Positions 45,420-56,234 of a stretch of 64,000 bases of DNA are shown here, piece by piece. A program made the translations under genes and the position numbers. Numbering within the stretch: the stretch's first letter is position 1; the number at the start of each line of letters is the position of its first letter. The notes below the pieces were generated by a model. That model was not told where the DNA came from and did not search any database. It worked only from the letters and a program-made list of their open reading frames with translations. The stretch comes from Stictocephala bisonia. Lineage: Eukaryota > Arthropoda > Insecta > Hemiptera > Membracidae. The stretch covers positions 952,479-1,016,478 of the forward strand of contig JAQJVL010000112.1 in NCBI GenBank assembly GCA_035578905.1. Direction: 5' to 3'.

Positions 45420-46690
45420 TTGAGGGACGTTAGTAAGTAACACCAGAGACTTGTGTTGTTTTCCTTAGAGGAGTAGTGCCCAATATGGGACAATGGCCAG
45501 TTAGTTACTTATGTCCTACGTACCTTTGAGGGACGTTAGTAAGTAACACCAGAGACTTGGGTTGTTTTCCTTAAAGGAGTAGTGTCCAATATGGGACAAT
45601 GGACAGTTAGTTACTTATGTCCTACGTACCTTTGAGGGACGTTAGTAAGTAACACCAGAGAACTGTGTTGTTTACCTTAGAGGAGTAGTGTCCAATATGG
45701 TACAATGGCCAGTTAGTTACTTATGTCCTACGTACCTTTGAGGGACGTTAGTAAGTAACACCAGAGACTTGTGTTGTTTTCCTTAGAGGAGTAGTGCCCA
45801 ATATGATACAATGGCCATATAGTTACTTATGTACTACGTACCTTTGAGGGACGTTAGTAAGTAACACCAGAGACTTGTGTTGTTTTCCTTAGAGGAGTAG
45901 TGCCCAATATGATACAATGGCCAATTAGTTACTTATGTCCTACGTATCTTTGAGGGATGTTAGTAAGTAACACCAGAGACTTGTGTTGTTTTCCTTATAG
46001 GAGTAGTGTCCAATATGATACAATGGCCAGTTAGTTACTTATGTCCTACGTACCTTTGAGGGACGTTAGTAAGTAACACCAGAGACTTGTGTTGTTTTCC
46101 TTAGAGGAGTAGTGTCCAATATGATAAAATGGCCAGTTAGTTACTAATGTCCTACGTACCTTTGAGGGACGTTAGTAAGTAACACCAGAGACTTGTGTTG
46201 TTTTCCTTAGAGGAGTAGTGTCCAATATGATACAATGGCCAGTTAGTTACTTATGTCCTACGTACCTTTGAGGGACGTTAGTAAGTAACACCAGAGACTT
46301 GTGTTGTTTTCCTTAGAGGAGTAGTGTCCAATATGGGACAGTGGCCAGTTAGTTACTTATGTCCTACGTACCTTTGAGGGACGTTAGTAAGTAACAACAG
46401 AGACTTGTGTTGTTTTCCTTAGAGGAGTAGTGTCCAATATGAGACAATGGCCAGTTAGTTACTTATGTCCTACGTACCTTTGAGGGACGTTAGTAAAAAA
46501 CACCAGAGACTTGTGTTGTTTTCTTTAGAGGAGTAGTGTCCAATATGATACAATGGCCAGTTAGTTACTTATGTCCTACGTACCTTTGAGGGACGTTAGT
46601 AAGTAACACCAGAGACTTGTGTTGTTTTCCTTAGAGGAGTAGTTTCCAATATGGGACAATGGCTAGTCTTTTGTGTCCTACGTACCTTTG
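45420..46690. repeat. Satellite zone 3: homogeneous 106-bp subfamily
   Basis: Twelve near-identical units of 106 bp (starts 45429, 45535, …) with GTTAGTAAGTAACACCAGAG, ACTTGTGTTGTTTTCCTTAG and AGGAGTAGTGTCCAATATG. It shares the CCTACGTACCTTTGA and CCAATATG cores with zone 2 but differs elsewhere. Diverged intermediates lie at 45100-45420. Confidence 0.95.
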
Positions 46691-46799
46691 GGGACGGTTT
46701 TTAGTATCCCTAAAGACGTGTGTCCTACATAGGCGTTGTGTCTAATATGGTACAATATCCCGTCTCTTGTGACTTACGTAACTTGCAAGGCTTTGTAGG

Positions 46800-48955
46800 G
46801 GCAATAACTTTGTTACAATAACAAGTTTACCTGGTGAAAATGCATTTAGGCTAGTTCTATTATGTACCTTAATTTTCTATAGACCATTAGTTTTTGTTTT
46901 ATATACATATACAATAAACACAATAGCAATATTTTTATGAATTAATGTATTTAAGTAATAGAATTTACGGTTTATTGTTTATTTAATTTGTAAAGATAAA
47001 TTGTTTTTCAATTATTTTACATCCAAAACATCAAAATGGTTAGAATTATTATTATGGCTAAATATTTATTATAATATCTAAACATTGAAGATTACACTTG
47101 GAAATGTATTACTTTACTGGGTATTGTTTCTCCAAGTACTTGTTTATAACTGGAATAATGTCACTTTTTACAGTAGTAAGTTAAGTACGATATTTATTTA
47201 TTTGTATTAATTCATAATAATTATTTTATTACAGTGTAGTATTACTCTTATCCCCGCTAGCTTATAGCTAACTGAGGGGCACATTAAAACTCATGTAATA
47301 AATTGTTAACGTCATAATGTGATGGGAACTTAAACGATTGTATATGAATTATAACCTTTCTAGCGTTATCATTGAATTAAGTATGACCAAACACTCAGAA
47401 TTAACCAGATAAATAAGTTATCTGCACACCCAAACGTCCCACCCAACAAGACTTACTCTACCCACACCTAAAACAGATTAAAAATTGAGATAGAGATCCA
47501 AATTAAAATATTACATATATTAAGATAGAGGAAACCGGTTTGAGTTATTCAGTCTACTACTATATGGATGACAATGAAAGAGAAAGTTGCATTATTTATA
47601 GGTTTACCTGTTTGTAAGGTATACTAGTGTAGAAATCAGTAGTGCTTAAAGTAGCCATGAGGTAAACTGTTTTTAATATATAAGTCTTATCTTTTCCGTT
47701 ATAATAGTTCGTTCACTGTGTGATATGTTCCCTGATTATATAAAAAGGTAAACAAAAACACTGACGTAATTATTCAAGATTTTGTTGCGTGACTATCCTT
47801 CATTCGAATCCATCCTGGAATATAAAAACATGTCTTAAACATAACCTCAAAATCAAAATTTCGATTGTTTGAAAGGTTTGTGGTTTTTTAGATTACATAT
47901 GACTCTGGGAGTTATACTATTCTTTTGGTGGCTCCTACCTATGGTAATTATTTTGGTGAACGTTAAGGTATATTAAAATTTATATTTTAGTTAATTTTAT
48001 TTTTAATTTTAATTAAAAATTAATTTTAATTTTATTGCTACTACATTTCAACTGAATCACAAGCAAAAAACCTGCTAATTCTTAAAAATACAAACTTATT
48101 AACGTTTATAACTTTATATTGTAAACGTTTAGTGTTGAACTTTTTTGTAACTAGTTATATTTTTAAAGTAAACAATACAGATACTTATTTTGTTTAACTT
48201 CAACTTTATTTTGTAATATAATTAATTAGTTTAAAGTTTGTTTATATACTTTTATAACTTTCCTAATTAATTATTAAGGTCCTTATCCTTAAAAGATAAT
48301 TGACTCTTTGCATGACTGACAATTAATTTTATAACAAACTTAGGGATCTTTTTTACCGTTTATGTAGACGTATATTTCATCAAAACTGATGAATCGTTAA
48401 AGTTTATTTATTTTACACAGCTGAGCGCAAATAGTTTTCACGTAACCAAACTAACTTGTTTGAATATTGTAAAGTAATTGAAACATATTTGCTGTAACAA
48501 TACTGGCAAACGATCACCTAGTGCATCATGAAATATATAGTTATGTTTGTGGCAAGATAATAAAATTTAATTTATTCCTACTGACTCGTTTTATACTTGT
48601 TGGTTATTACAATTTTTTATATAGATCATGTATAATAATTACTACAAATGCTTGCGAGATAAAACATTTGTTCGGTAGTTATGAGTACAAGCAACGCATA
48701 TATTCTAATACAAACGAAAACGTATCATAAAAGTATTTTTAATGATTTTGAAAAATAAATATACATACGAAACTAAATATTGGAGGTAAAATATTTTGTG
48801 ATAATATACAGTAAAATATAATCTCCGAGGTCAATTCTTAGTTCATGACTACTTTAAATTATCATTCTACGCAAAAGTTAAAGGTAATTAATATTATAAA
48901 AGACTTACTGCTTGTTTTAAAAAAATCAAACGTTTTGGGGAACGTCAATTAATAA
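46800..48955. other. AT-rich sequence, no gene supported
   Basis: Contains a short palindromic AT stretch (TTTTAATTTTAATTAAAAAT) near 48000. The 69-codon frame at 48521-48730 has AT-driven composition and no motif. Confidence 0.45.
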
Positions 48956-49004
48956 TACACATGTCAAGTATATTCACTTCCGACACATGCTCTCACCCGT
49001 ACAT

Positions 49005-49600
49005 TATCACCACACTTGTATCAGGAGATACTTACAACCACACGTATTTTGATGTATCATCAGATACTTTCCCTTACATATACGTTCCTCATATCACCAT
49101 AGCACTGACACACCACTGAAACATACATTATTTGTAATACAGAACATCTGGATCATCTATGGCACGTCAATACCACTGTACGTGTATGGGTGGGTCAATA
49201 TCACTGTACGTGTATGGGTAGGCGGGTGGGTCAATACCACTGTACGTGTATGGGTGGGCGGGTGGGTCAATATCACTGTACGTATATGGGTAGGCGGGTG
49301 GGTCAATATCACTGTACGTATGTGGGTGGGCGGGTGGGTCAGTACCACTGTACTCACTTGTATCAGGTGATACACACAATCTCACGTATATTTGATGTAT
49401 CATCAGATACTTTCCCTGACATATACGTTCCTCATATCACCATCGCACTGACACACCACTGACACATACATTATTTGTAATACAGAACATCTGGATCATC
49501 TCTATAGTACTTATACTACCAATAAACGTGTATCAGGTGATACATACAATGGCACGTACATACAGGTATGATGTACCATCTGATACTTTCATTGTGTCCT
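49005..49600. repeat. ~155-bp direct repeat, two full copies and a partial one, flanking a minisatellite
   Basis: The segment CACTTGTATCAGGNGATAC … GATGTATCATCAGATACTTT … CATATACGTTCCTCATATCA … CAGAACATCTGGATCATCT occurs at about 49011-49165 and 49348-49502; a partial third follows at about 49528-49590 and a diverged piece at 49738-49830. The words GTATCAGGTGATAC and GTATCATCAGATAC are near-palindromes. The 36-bp array sits between copies 1 and 2. Confidence 0.85.
49168..49356 (+). repeat. 36-bp minisatellite array, canonical form
   Basis: Five units with TCAATACCACTGTACGTGTA and a G-rich half; positions 49252-49266 read GGGTGGGCGGGTGGG. Four overlapping open frames (49157-49462) are artefacts of the period. 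Confidence 0.95.
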
Positions 49601-49834
49601 TGCTTAATTATTTAACTACAGCAAGTTAAAAATATAAACTATTTTATTCTAAGGTGTTTACAATTCCAAAAACATATATTGTTATCATTTATTTTAAAAT
49701 ATATGTTTTAAAAAACGCACATAACGAAATGGTCACTCTTCATTACACCTTCCCTGACACATACATTCCTACATTGCCGTAGCGTTGACACACAGACTGA
49801 CACATAAATTCTCTCCATCACGGATCATATATTG

Positions 49835-50600
49835 TACATACATCCTATAGAAGAATTGGTAATATTAGAAAACTGTTCTTATTATAGCTTATGTATAATA
49901 TTTGTATGCAATTTTTTTGTTTATTTTTGTTTAATTTTTGACTGATCTTGAAATATAACAAATGTGGGAATATCGTAAGAGCTATGTACATTTGTACATA
50001 GGTTACGAGCCAATGATATAAAACTGTCACTAGGTGGTAAGAAATATCTGTTATAATCTATTTTTAGTCTTTTTTACCACAACAAGTCGAAATGATGAAC
50101 GGAATCTGTTCAAAGCTCCACACTTCAAGATAATTAAATCAAATCACGTATTTTCAAGACATTTTATTACACAATAAGAAATGTTGGACTGAATATATTT
50201 AAATTTTTATTTCACTAATGATAAATAAATGTTTTAGTAAACATAAAGTGGGTAAGTGATTAATAAAAGAAATAATAAACCTGTATTTTAGATGTGTTGT
50301 TTTTTAATTGCCTTCATGATATACACTTTGAAGTTTTATCGGCAATATAGTTTGTATAAAATAGTTTACTCAATTAAACCTTTTAAAACATATTTTATGT
50401 GTACATCGAGGTATTAGTGTACAATACCTCTATGTATTTAGTGTACAAAATTAATTAATGGGTTTAGTATTTAATTTTTAAAGCGTAAGCAACTTTTATA
50501 GAAATATCTTAAACTTGTCCACGAACAAGCAATACTTTACACTATATACTACATGAAGCATCTACTTGTATCTACATGTAGTTAATCACTCTATAGAGGA
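49835..50600. other. AT-rich sequence, no gene supported
   Basis: A 61-codon minus-strand frame at 49845-50030 has no motif. No other feature is visible. Confidence 0.45.
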
Positions 50601-50604
50601 GGAT

Positions 50605-50700
50605 CTCCTTGAACAATTCAAACATGTCATTAGGGTTTGGTAATGACGTCTGGAGAAACACTATTCAACACTCACAGGCTAAGTACTCTCCTTAGAAACC
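50605..50700 (-). other. Exon-like repeated sequence, copy 3 (degenerate)
   Basis: Diverged homologue of the sequences at 58383-58474 and 62420-62510. Shared pieces on the minus strand are TGTTGAATA, GACGTCATTACCAAACCCTA and AATGACATG, with an in-frame stop (…C-stop-IVFLQTSLPNPNDM) where the other copies read through. An acceptor-like TTTCTAAG precedes it. Probably a decayed copy. Confidence 0.5.
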
Positions 50701-50709
50701 ATGGAAGAA

Positions 50710-51755
50710 GGTTGAATACACGTTATTATAGTATAGGTTTATTAAGTCGTGTCTGGCTGGTCAAGTTATTTTAGTCCAAGAGTTCAAATTTGGAGGAGGT
50801 AAATTTAAGTAACCGTTTAGACAAACATTTTCCATTTTTTATATTTTAAATAACACTTGACCAAGATTTTAAATGCTGGAACCCAGGCCAACAAGTATTT
50901 CGAGGTGACAGAGAGCCTGGGTGGTTACGCATGGTCCAAGGGGAGAGCCAGAGGGTTCAAGGAAAATAAGAGGTGATAGGGATATTTAATATATATTTAA
51001 CAGATATTCCCAAGTTGAACACTCTTGGAGTGTAAGTTACAGCTTCTCGTCTACTTTCACTTGTTAAATACAATCCTCATCAACAATGTAAGTAAATAAA
51101 TATGTTAAACAACTCATGTAAGTTTAAAATAATTCAGAGCTGGAAGAAAATGATAAAATAGCCTGAAATATCGAAACCACTTCAAGACATTTACCGATAA
51201 AAAAACAATATTAAAGTGTAGAGGAAGTCAGTTTTTGGGATAACTGTCATCATTAGATGAAAAGTACATGGTATATTAAAGTACAATTGTATGACCTCTT
51301 GGCTGCCTCATTTACTTAGTTCTGCTGAATTAGGCAGATATATTGAACGTAGAATCTAAGTGAAAACCGAGGCTCTCGTTACTCTAACCAAAATTTCACA
51401 GAGAAAAAAATGTTAGCAGAATTTTTTTAATGAGAATAGGAAATGAAGTTCCTTAAAATCACTATAATAAACGATAAAATTGTAATTAATACCAATCATA
51501 ATTTTAAAAAACTTAAACAAATAATGAATTTGGAGCATAGGAATCAAATCGTACCATTTATTTTTCAATTTTTTTAATCAAAACGTTTATAAAAAATTGT
51601 TATTTAAAAAGTATACATGATACGAGGATTGCCATGGCTTTCCAAACTGACAGTAACCAATAATTTATTCCAACATTAGCAAGGCCATTTCTGCACAGTA
51701 AATACACGTGGATGACGTCAGAAAGCAATCAGCGAACATGTAATGAATATTGCGA
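50710..51755. other. AT-rich sequence, no gene seen
   Basis: A slightly GC-richer patch at about 50875-50965 (CTGGAACCCAGGCC, GAGAGCCTGGGTGG) is not recognised. Confidence 0.5.
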
Positions 51756-51762
51756 CATCATG

Positions 51763-51847
51763 TATCCCGTGAAAAGCAATCTCGGATTTAAATAATGCAA
51801 TTTAACCTCATAGCTATGTACTGCATGAGGTTAAATTGTACGGGATA
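51763..51847. repeat. Nested perfect hairpin
   Basis: CAATTTAACCTCAT (51798-51811) and ATGAGGTTAAATTG (51825-51838) form a perfect 14-bp stem with a 13-nt loop. Outside it, TATCCCGT (51763-51770) pairs with ACGGGATA (51840-51847), and ACATCAT lies further out on the left and, inverted, on the right. Most likely the core of a small foldback transposon. Confidence 0.75.
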
Positions 51848-52014
51848 ACAACTGAATGATGTTTGTATAGCTTGTCAATACTGTATTTAATTAAGTTAAA
51901 TTGTTCCTCGTCATTAAAACTAGTGCGGTGGTCACCGTTTTTATAATTACCTAACAAGACAGATTCATATTTGGTAGTTATATGCTATTTTTTACCTTTA
52001 CTGTAATTTAAACA

Positions 52015-52430
52015 AGTTTACAGGTTGTCCAGCTTGTACTGTCACATACTTTAGAGAATTGTTTTTCAAGCCAATACAAGCAATTGATGACATACAACTT
52101 GTGCATTTTCTTGATTCGTTTTCCGTCTGTGTGTGGTTTTTTAAAAAAATTTGAAACCACTTGACAGCACAATACTGAAATTTGGTATGAAAGTTGATCT
52201 TGAAAGAACACAGTTCATGTAAGATCAACTTTCACACCAGAATTCAGTATGGTTTGTCGTCCTGTGTTCTAAATATAAAATTTTTTTTAAAAACACATAC
52301 AGAAAACGAATAGAGAAAAAACACATATTATGTGGTATTATTTGTTTGTATTGACCTGGCAAACAATCCACTAAAATATGTAAAATTCAAAGCTGGAGCC
52401 CCTGTATACTGTATCACATAAAACATATCC
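52015..52430. mobile_element. Foldback element with ~190-bp imperfect inverted arms
   Basis: The two halves are diverged inverted copies around a short spacer at about 52203-52218. Left ATGAAAGTTGATCTT pairs with right AAGATCAACTTTCA; left TTGATTCGTTTTCCGTCTGT with right ACAGAAAACGAATAGA; left CAAGCCAATACAAGCA with right TTTGTATTGACCTGGC. Outer ends read TACAGGTTGTCCAGCTT and, inverted, TACAGGGGCTCCAGCTT, preceded by TA. Terminal ACAGG…TCC at TA sites is typical of Tc1/mariner-derived MITEs. The frames 51998-52228 and 52008-52211 lie inside it and are not genes. Confidence 0.85.
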
Positions 52431-52439
52431 TCATCAATT

Positions 52440-53570
52440 TAATCGACTTAAAATAACAATATAATGTAACTGACAATGACATTGTTTTAAATTCAACTCT
52501 TTGTTTTCAAATATACAGCTATTCAGAAAATTATCTGTTTTAGAACTTATGTTTCAATACAATACTATTGACATTTTTGTACCTAAATAGGGTCTACTAT
52601 ATCCTAAAATTCACGAACAGTTTTAAAACACGTGAAAATAGAGTTTACTAATGGATATATATAGCATATGTCACATAAATATATATTTTCCAATGAAAAA
52701 TACATTATTTAAAATTTTTTTTAAATTTTAATCATAATGCAAAACAGTGGTGGTTAGGATATATTTACGTCTCTTAACTTTTCTTCATCATAAATATCAA
52801 TATACAGTATTTAAAATTTTACTAAATATGCAACCGTTTGTGTAATTTATATACTCTTAATGTGTAACCACTTTATTTTTTGTCTAAACTTAGCTTTGTA
52901 TAAATAAACCACCAATATGTAATATTTCTAGGCTGTTTACCAGCAATGACACGCGTAAATCTCACGCAACATAAACGTATTTTCTTCCTATGTACAGAAA
53001 CCGACTAAAACATTTAGTTAACAACGCGTAAGTACAGTAAGCGGTTAAATGAATGCTTCAATAGTGTTGTAGTATATTAGTCATAACTAAATGAAATCTA
53101 TAATTTTATAAAAAACCTCTATTTAAAAACAAGAATTGTGAATGGAACCATTTATATTCTTGACTAAAGATTAATCTGTTTTGTTATTAAAATGTTTCCT
53201 AGATATTTCGATAATTTTAGGATCGAACAGTTTCCTTATTTTCTCCGTTTAAAATGATCTTATGCGATTACTTGTTACATGTTTTATATTATATAATGTA
53301 CTTTATTAAACTACAATTAACTATTATATTCTATACCATACTAAACTATTTTTTCTATACTAATCTTTCTTATACTATATTACAATAAACCACACTATAA
53401 CTACAAAAACACCAACAATACGTAGACTTATTTTAATGTTTTACAATACATTTGTGAAAAAAATTGTTTTGTTTGTAGTTTTTTTTTTCATTTTACTATG
53501 TATGCACTAAAAGATAATTTTAAAAAAATGTCTACTATTAGAGATACTAGGGCGAAGTTTTAATTAAAGG
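52440..53570. other. AT-rich sequence, no gene seen
   Basis: No recognised feature. Confidence 0.5.
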
Positions 53571-53769
53571 TCCCAAATGTCATTTAGCCAGGGAGCTACG
53601 CTTGCTTGCTAGAGGTAACCTAATTAACATACGTTTAGTGCATGTACTAATTTTCCAAGTATGATACTCACTACAGTGTAATGGTTGGCCAATTAACTAA
53701 CTTTGGTGTTGGTAGGTACATCAAAGTATCATACAGTGGGCAGACTGTAACGTAGTTAGGCGTGACGTG

Positions 53770-53830
53770 TTTGAGTTGGTAGCCCAATAGTTAAGGCCAT
53801 AAAAGGCAGGGTTAGATTGAATTTGTGCTT
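53770..53830 (+). other. tRNA-like SINE head candidate
   Basis: TGGTAGCCCAATAGTTAAGG resembles an A box (TRGYNNARNNGG) and GGGTTAGATTGAA, about 30 bp later, a weak B box (GGTTCGANTCC). Spacing is short for a tRNA gene and no cloverleaf is evident. It could be the decayed head of a second SINE family. Confidence 0.3.
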
Positions 53831-53874
53831 CAGCTTTCTCACTTCAACTCATATTCCTTTTATGTTATATACAA

Positions 53875-54290
53875 AGGTGATTTAAAGTAATTATTTGATT
53901 AATTTTTTCTGTAGATAAGAGCAATTTGTTTACTAAGTAAAACGTGTCTAATCCTAATTTATATCAGTAAATGTATTTTATCTTTGTTATTGTTATATAA
54001 TTTTTGGTGAAGAAGAATTTTGGATATATTAATTAATTACATTTTTCTCGGACTAAAATTAATATTAAAAAAAATACCAAAGTTACATTGAATTCTTAGG
54101 TAAATTTTGGACATTATTTTAACGTGTTAGATTAATTTTTCATTTCCATAATTTACCTAATTATATTCTTAACAAGTATTCAGTACATAAATAGTAAAAT
54201 CAAATGACTATATTAAAAATATTGTGAACATATTTTTATAATTGTGAACTGGTAATAAATTACATAATTTAATTAATATGTCATGAAAGG
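53875..54290. other. AT-rich sequence, no gene seen
   Basis: No recognised feature. Confidence 0.5.
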
Positions 54291-54313
54291 TTTTCTTCAT
54301 GAATACATTTATT

Positions 54314-54342
54314 CTGAAGAAAGTAAACTTGGTTTGCTGAAA
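54314..54342 (+). ncRNA. Hammerhead-ribozyme-like core (possible Penelope-like element relic)
   Basis: CTGAAGA (54314-54320) fits CUGANGA. AGTAAAC (54322-54328) and GTTTGCT (54332-54338) form a 7-bp stem II with a TTG loop (one G-U pair), followed directly by GAAA (54339-54342). That is the catalytic half in correct order. I could not identify stem I or a convincing cleavage site upstream, so activity is not claimed. Hammerheads are known in the terminal repeats of Penelope-like elements. Confidence 0.35.
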
Positions 54343-54349
54343 TCGATCA

Positions 54350-54915
54350 CTAAAATATCTACATATTTGGTACTTCTGTTGTAGTGAGTTTGTGTAATGT
54401 TTGGCTCAATTAATTGTTCTGGCGGGTAATATAAATAATAAATATTTAGTGATAATTAATAAATCTTCTACATAACTTAGTATATTATCACTTAATAATG
54501 AACTAAGTAACTTTTTAAAACTATTTATGCAGGATTGACAATAAAAATAGCACAAATAATTACTATAATTTGAATAAGTCCATAAATGTGTTCATATTAT
54601 ATAAAAAGTACAATTAGAAAATTAACACGGAAAGAAAAAATTGTTTACTATACAGGTTTGATAGTTATTATATTAGTTATTTTTTTTAAATTATTATTTA
54701 ATATCACACATCACAAATGCTAGTGTGTTTACACTAAAAATAAAGTCTTTATTTTAATGAGTTACTAAACAATAAACAAGAATGAATTATGGTTTCACAG
54801 GACGTTTCGTCACTTTTATTGGTTTGTTATCATGATAAAGAGAGATTGTTTGAAATGGTAAGATAATTTGTTCAATTATGAAAAGAGTCGCATTAATACA
54901 TAAAAGTAATTAACA
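54350..54915. other. AT-rich sequence, no gene seen
   Basis: No recognised feature. Confidence 0.5.
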
Positions 54916-54917
54916 TG

Positions 54918-55061
54918 CTAAAAAAATGTTGTGCTACAGAAGTCATCAAAGAAAGCTGCCATCGGTTGTGTGTTTTTTATCAATGAAACTGCCAATAACT
55001 CCGTACTCCCAATATAACGGCTATCGTCAATAGCACCAGCCAACACTGAGAGTTCCGTCAT
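54918..55061 (-). CDS. Unrecognised 47-codon frame in a GC-richer patch
   Basis: On the minus strand, from MTELSVLAGAIDDSRYIG through LLAVSLIKNTQPMAAFFDDF to TAG, codon composition looks protein-like, unlike nearby DNA. The frame extends upstream (LPYRRTE) to an in-frame stop. Acceptor-like TATAG and GGACAG lie just before the ATG. I recognise no domain. It may be an isolated exon or a transposon fragment. Confidence 0.25.
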   Translation of the reverse strand: MTELSVLAGAIDDSRYIGSTELLAVSLIKNTQPMAAFFDDFCSTTFF

Positions 55062-55064
55062 TTC

Positions 55065-55935
55065 TGTCCTTCTATATGGCAATTTCCGACAGAGTTTATT
55101 GTGTAATTGGATAAATTAATAAATGAGTTATTTGATAAATAACTAATTTGATAAATGAGGTAATTTGATAATACAGTATTTTTATATTAGCATCAGAATA
55201 ATAGTAATTTCAAAGTTCTTCAGTGTAAAATGACCCTTTCTTATGAATGTTCTAAATTCAGTGTTTAGTTATTTATGCTTATAATAAAACCACTAAGTAT
55301 TGATTATTGTAAACGACATCAAAATAGTCCGATGATATTTTAGGCGATGTTGCCATATCGTTTCTGAGAATCACCAAACCACATGTATCATCTATGACAA
55401 GTATGCGTATGTTCAATACTGGTGAAATACTGTTCTAATTCCCATAATTATAATTCCAGCTGATAACTGGTAAATAACCTGCTTAACTACTCAGCTGGAT
55501 GTTTCTATGTAATTGGTGGATTTAATTACCAGTATTTAATAGAATAAACAAACCAGCTGATTTCGTCCATGTGACGTAACAGTATACTCACAGCCTCGTC
55601 GTGATACCTACCGTATTTTCTAATTACGGTGTTCTCGGATATAACATCAGCTTTTTTTTTCTTTTAAAAATATGTTTTATTATTTAATGAGTGTTCATAT
55701 TTTTCTCGTGGCATGTAACCAAATAAGTTACTATAAAATCACAATATTATAGTAGAATCACTATTATTTTAATTACTATTCTTATTACTATCTGAATCGT
55801 TATTTCAGTTTTTTTTATCTTTAATTTCATTAGCACAAGCTCCATCGAGCAAACTATATAAACATAGTAACTAACCTAAATAAGATTTAATACAGACTGT
55901 ACACAATAGATGTAGGAGAAGTATGGTAGGGGATA
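55065..55935. other. AT-rich sequence, no gene seen
   Basis: No recognised feature. Confidence 0.5.
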
Positions 55936-55939
55936 TTCA

Positions 55940-56230
55940 CTATCTCACTTGCACTACCACTCCTATGCACCTAGAACCATGGTCCGGTCTGTAGCTTAAA
56001 CATTTGCCTGTGTATGAGGTATTCAATATTATTAGTTCCCCTTTAAGTAGGTAGACAGTAAGATTGTATAGCGGGTTGATGGGTGTTGATGGAAACTTAA
56101 TTAAATATCGCGTGTTGGTTTCGGAATTGGAATTGACTTGAAACAAAGAAATAAAATTGTAGAAAATCCCATAATTACAAATGAGGAATTTCTTACGTGG
56201 GATAAAAAAATAGAACTGATTGGTTGCCAT
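55940..56230 (-). CDS. Unrecognised 96-codon frame, possible exon
   Basis: The frame starts MATNQFYFFIPRKKF, has an aromatic, hydrophobic N-terminal part, then TNTRYLIKFPSTPINPLYN and SYRPDHGSRCIGVVVQVR before the stop. A pyrimidine tract with an acceptor-like end (ATTTCTTTGTTTCAAG) falls inside it, so if real the coding part might begin there. No known domain is recognised, and no start context or partner exon was found. Confidence 0.2.
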   Translation of the reverse strand: MATNQFYFFIPRKKFLICNYGIFYNFISLFQVNSNSETNTRYLIKFPSTPINPLYNLTVYLLKGELIILNTSYTGKCLSYRPDHGSRCIGVVVQVR

Positions 56231-56234
56231 GCTA

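Larger units (their letters stand above)
39440..46800. repeat. 7.4-kb satellite array, ~101/106-bp monomers
   Basis: Tandem units built on GTTAGTTAGTAACCCAGAGA, then TTTCCCACAAAGGACTCGTG, TCCAATATAGTACGATGGCC, AGTCTATTGTG and TACGTACC. Three zones are visible (listed separately) with diverged units at both margins, the usual pattern of an array homogenised from its middle. Numerous frames of 60-83 codons on the minus strand (41761, 43340, 43543, 43746, 44379 and others) arise because two monomers total about 203 bp and lack stops; they are not genes. Confidence 0.97.

Noticed and set aside
47230..47285. Small stem-loop (CCCCGCTAGCTTATAGCTAACTG region) as a histone-type or regulatory element
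   Set aside because: The stem is imperfect and there is no associated gene.
53770..53830. Functional tRNA gene
   Set aside because: B box is degenerate, box spacing is short and no acceptor stem or anticodon arm could be drawn.
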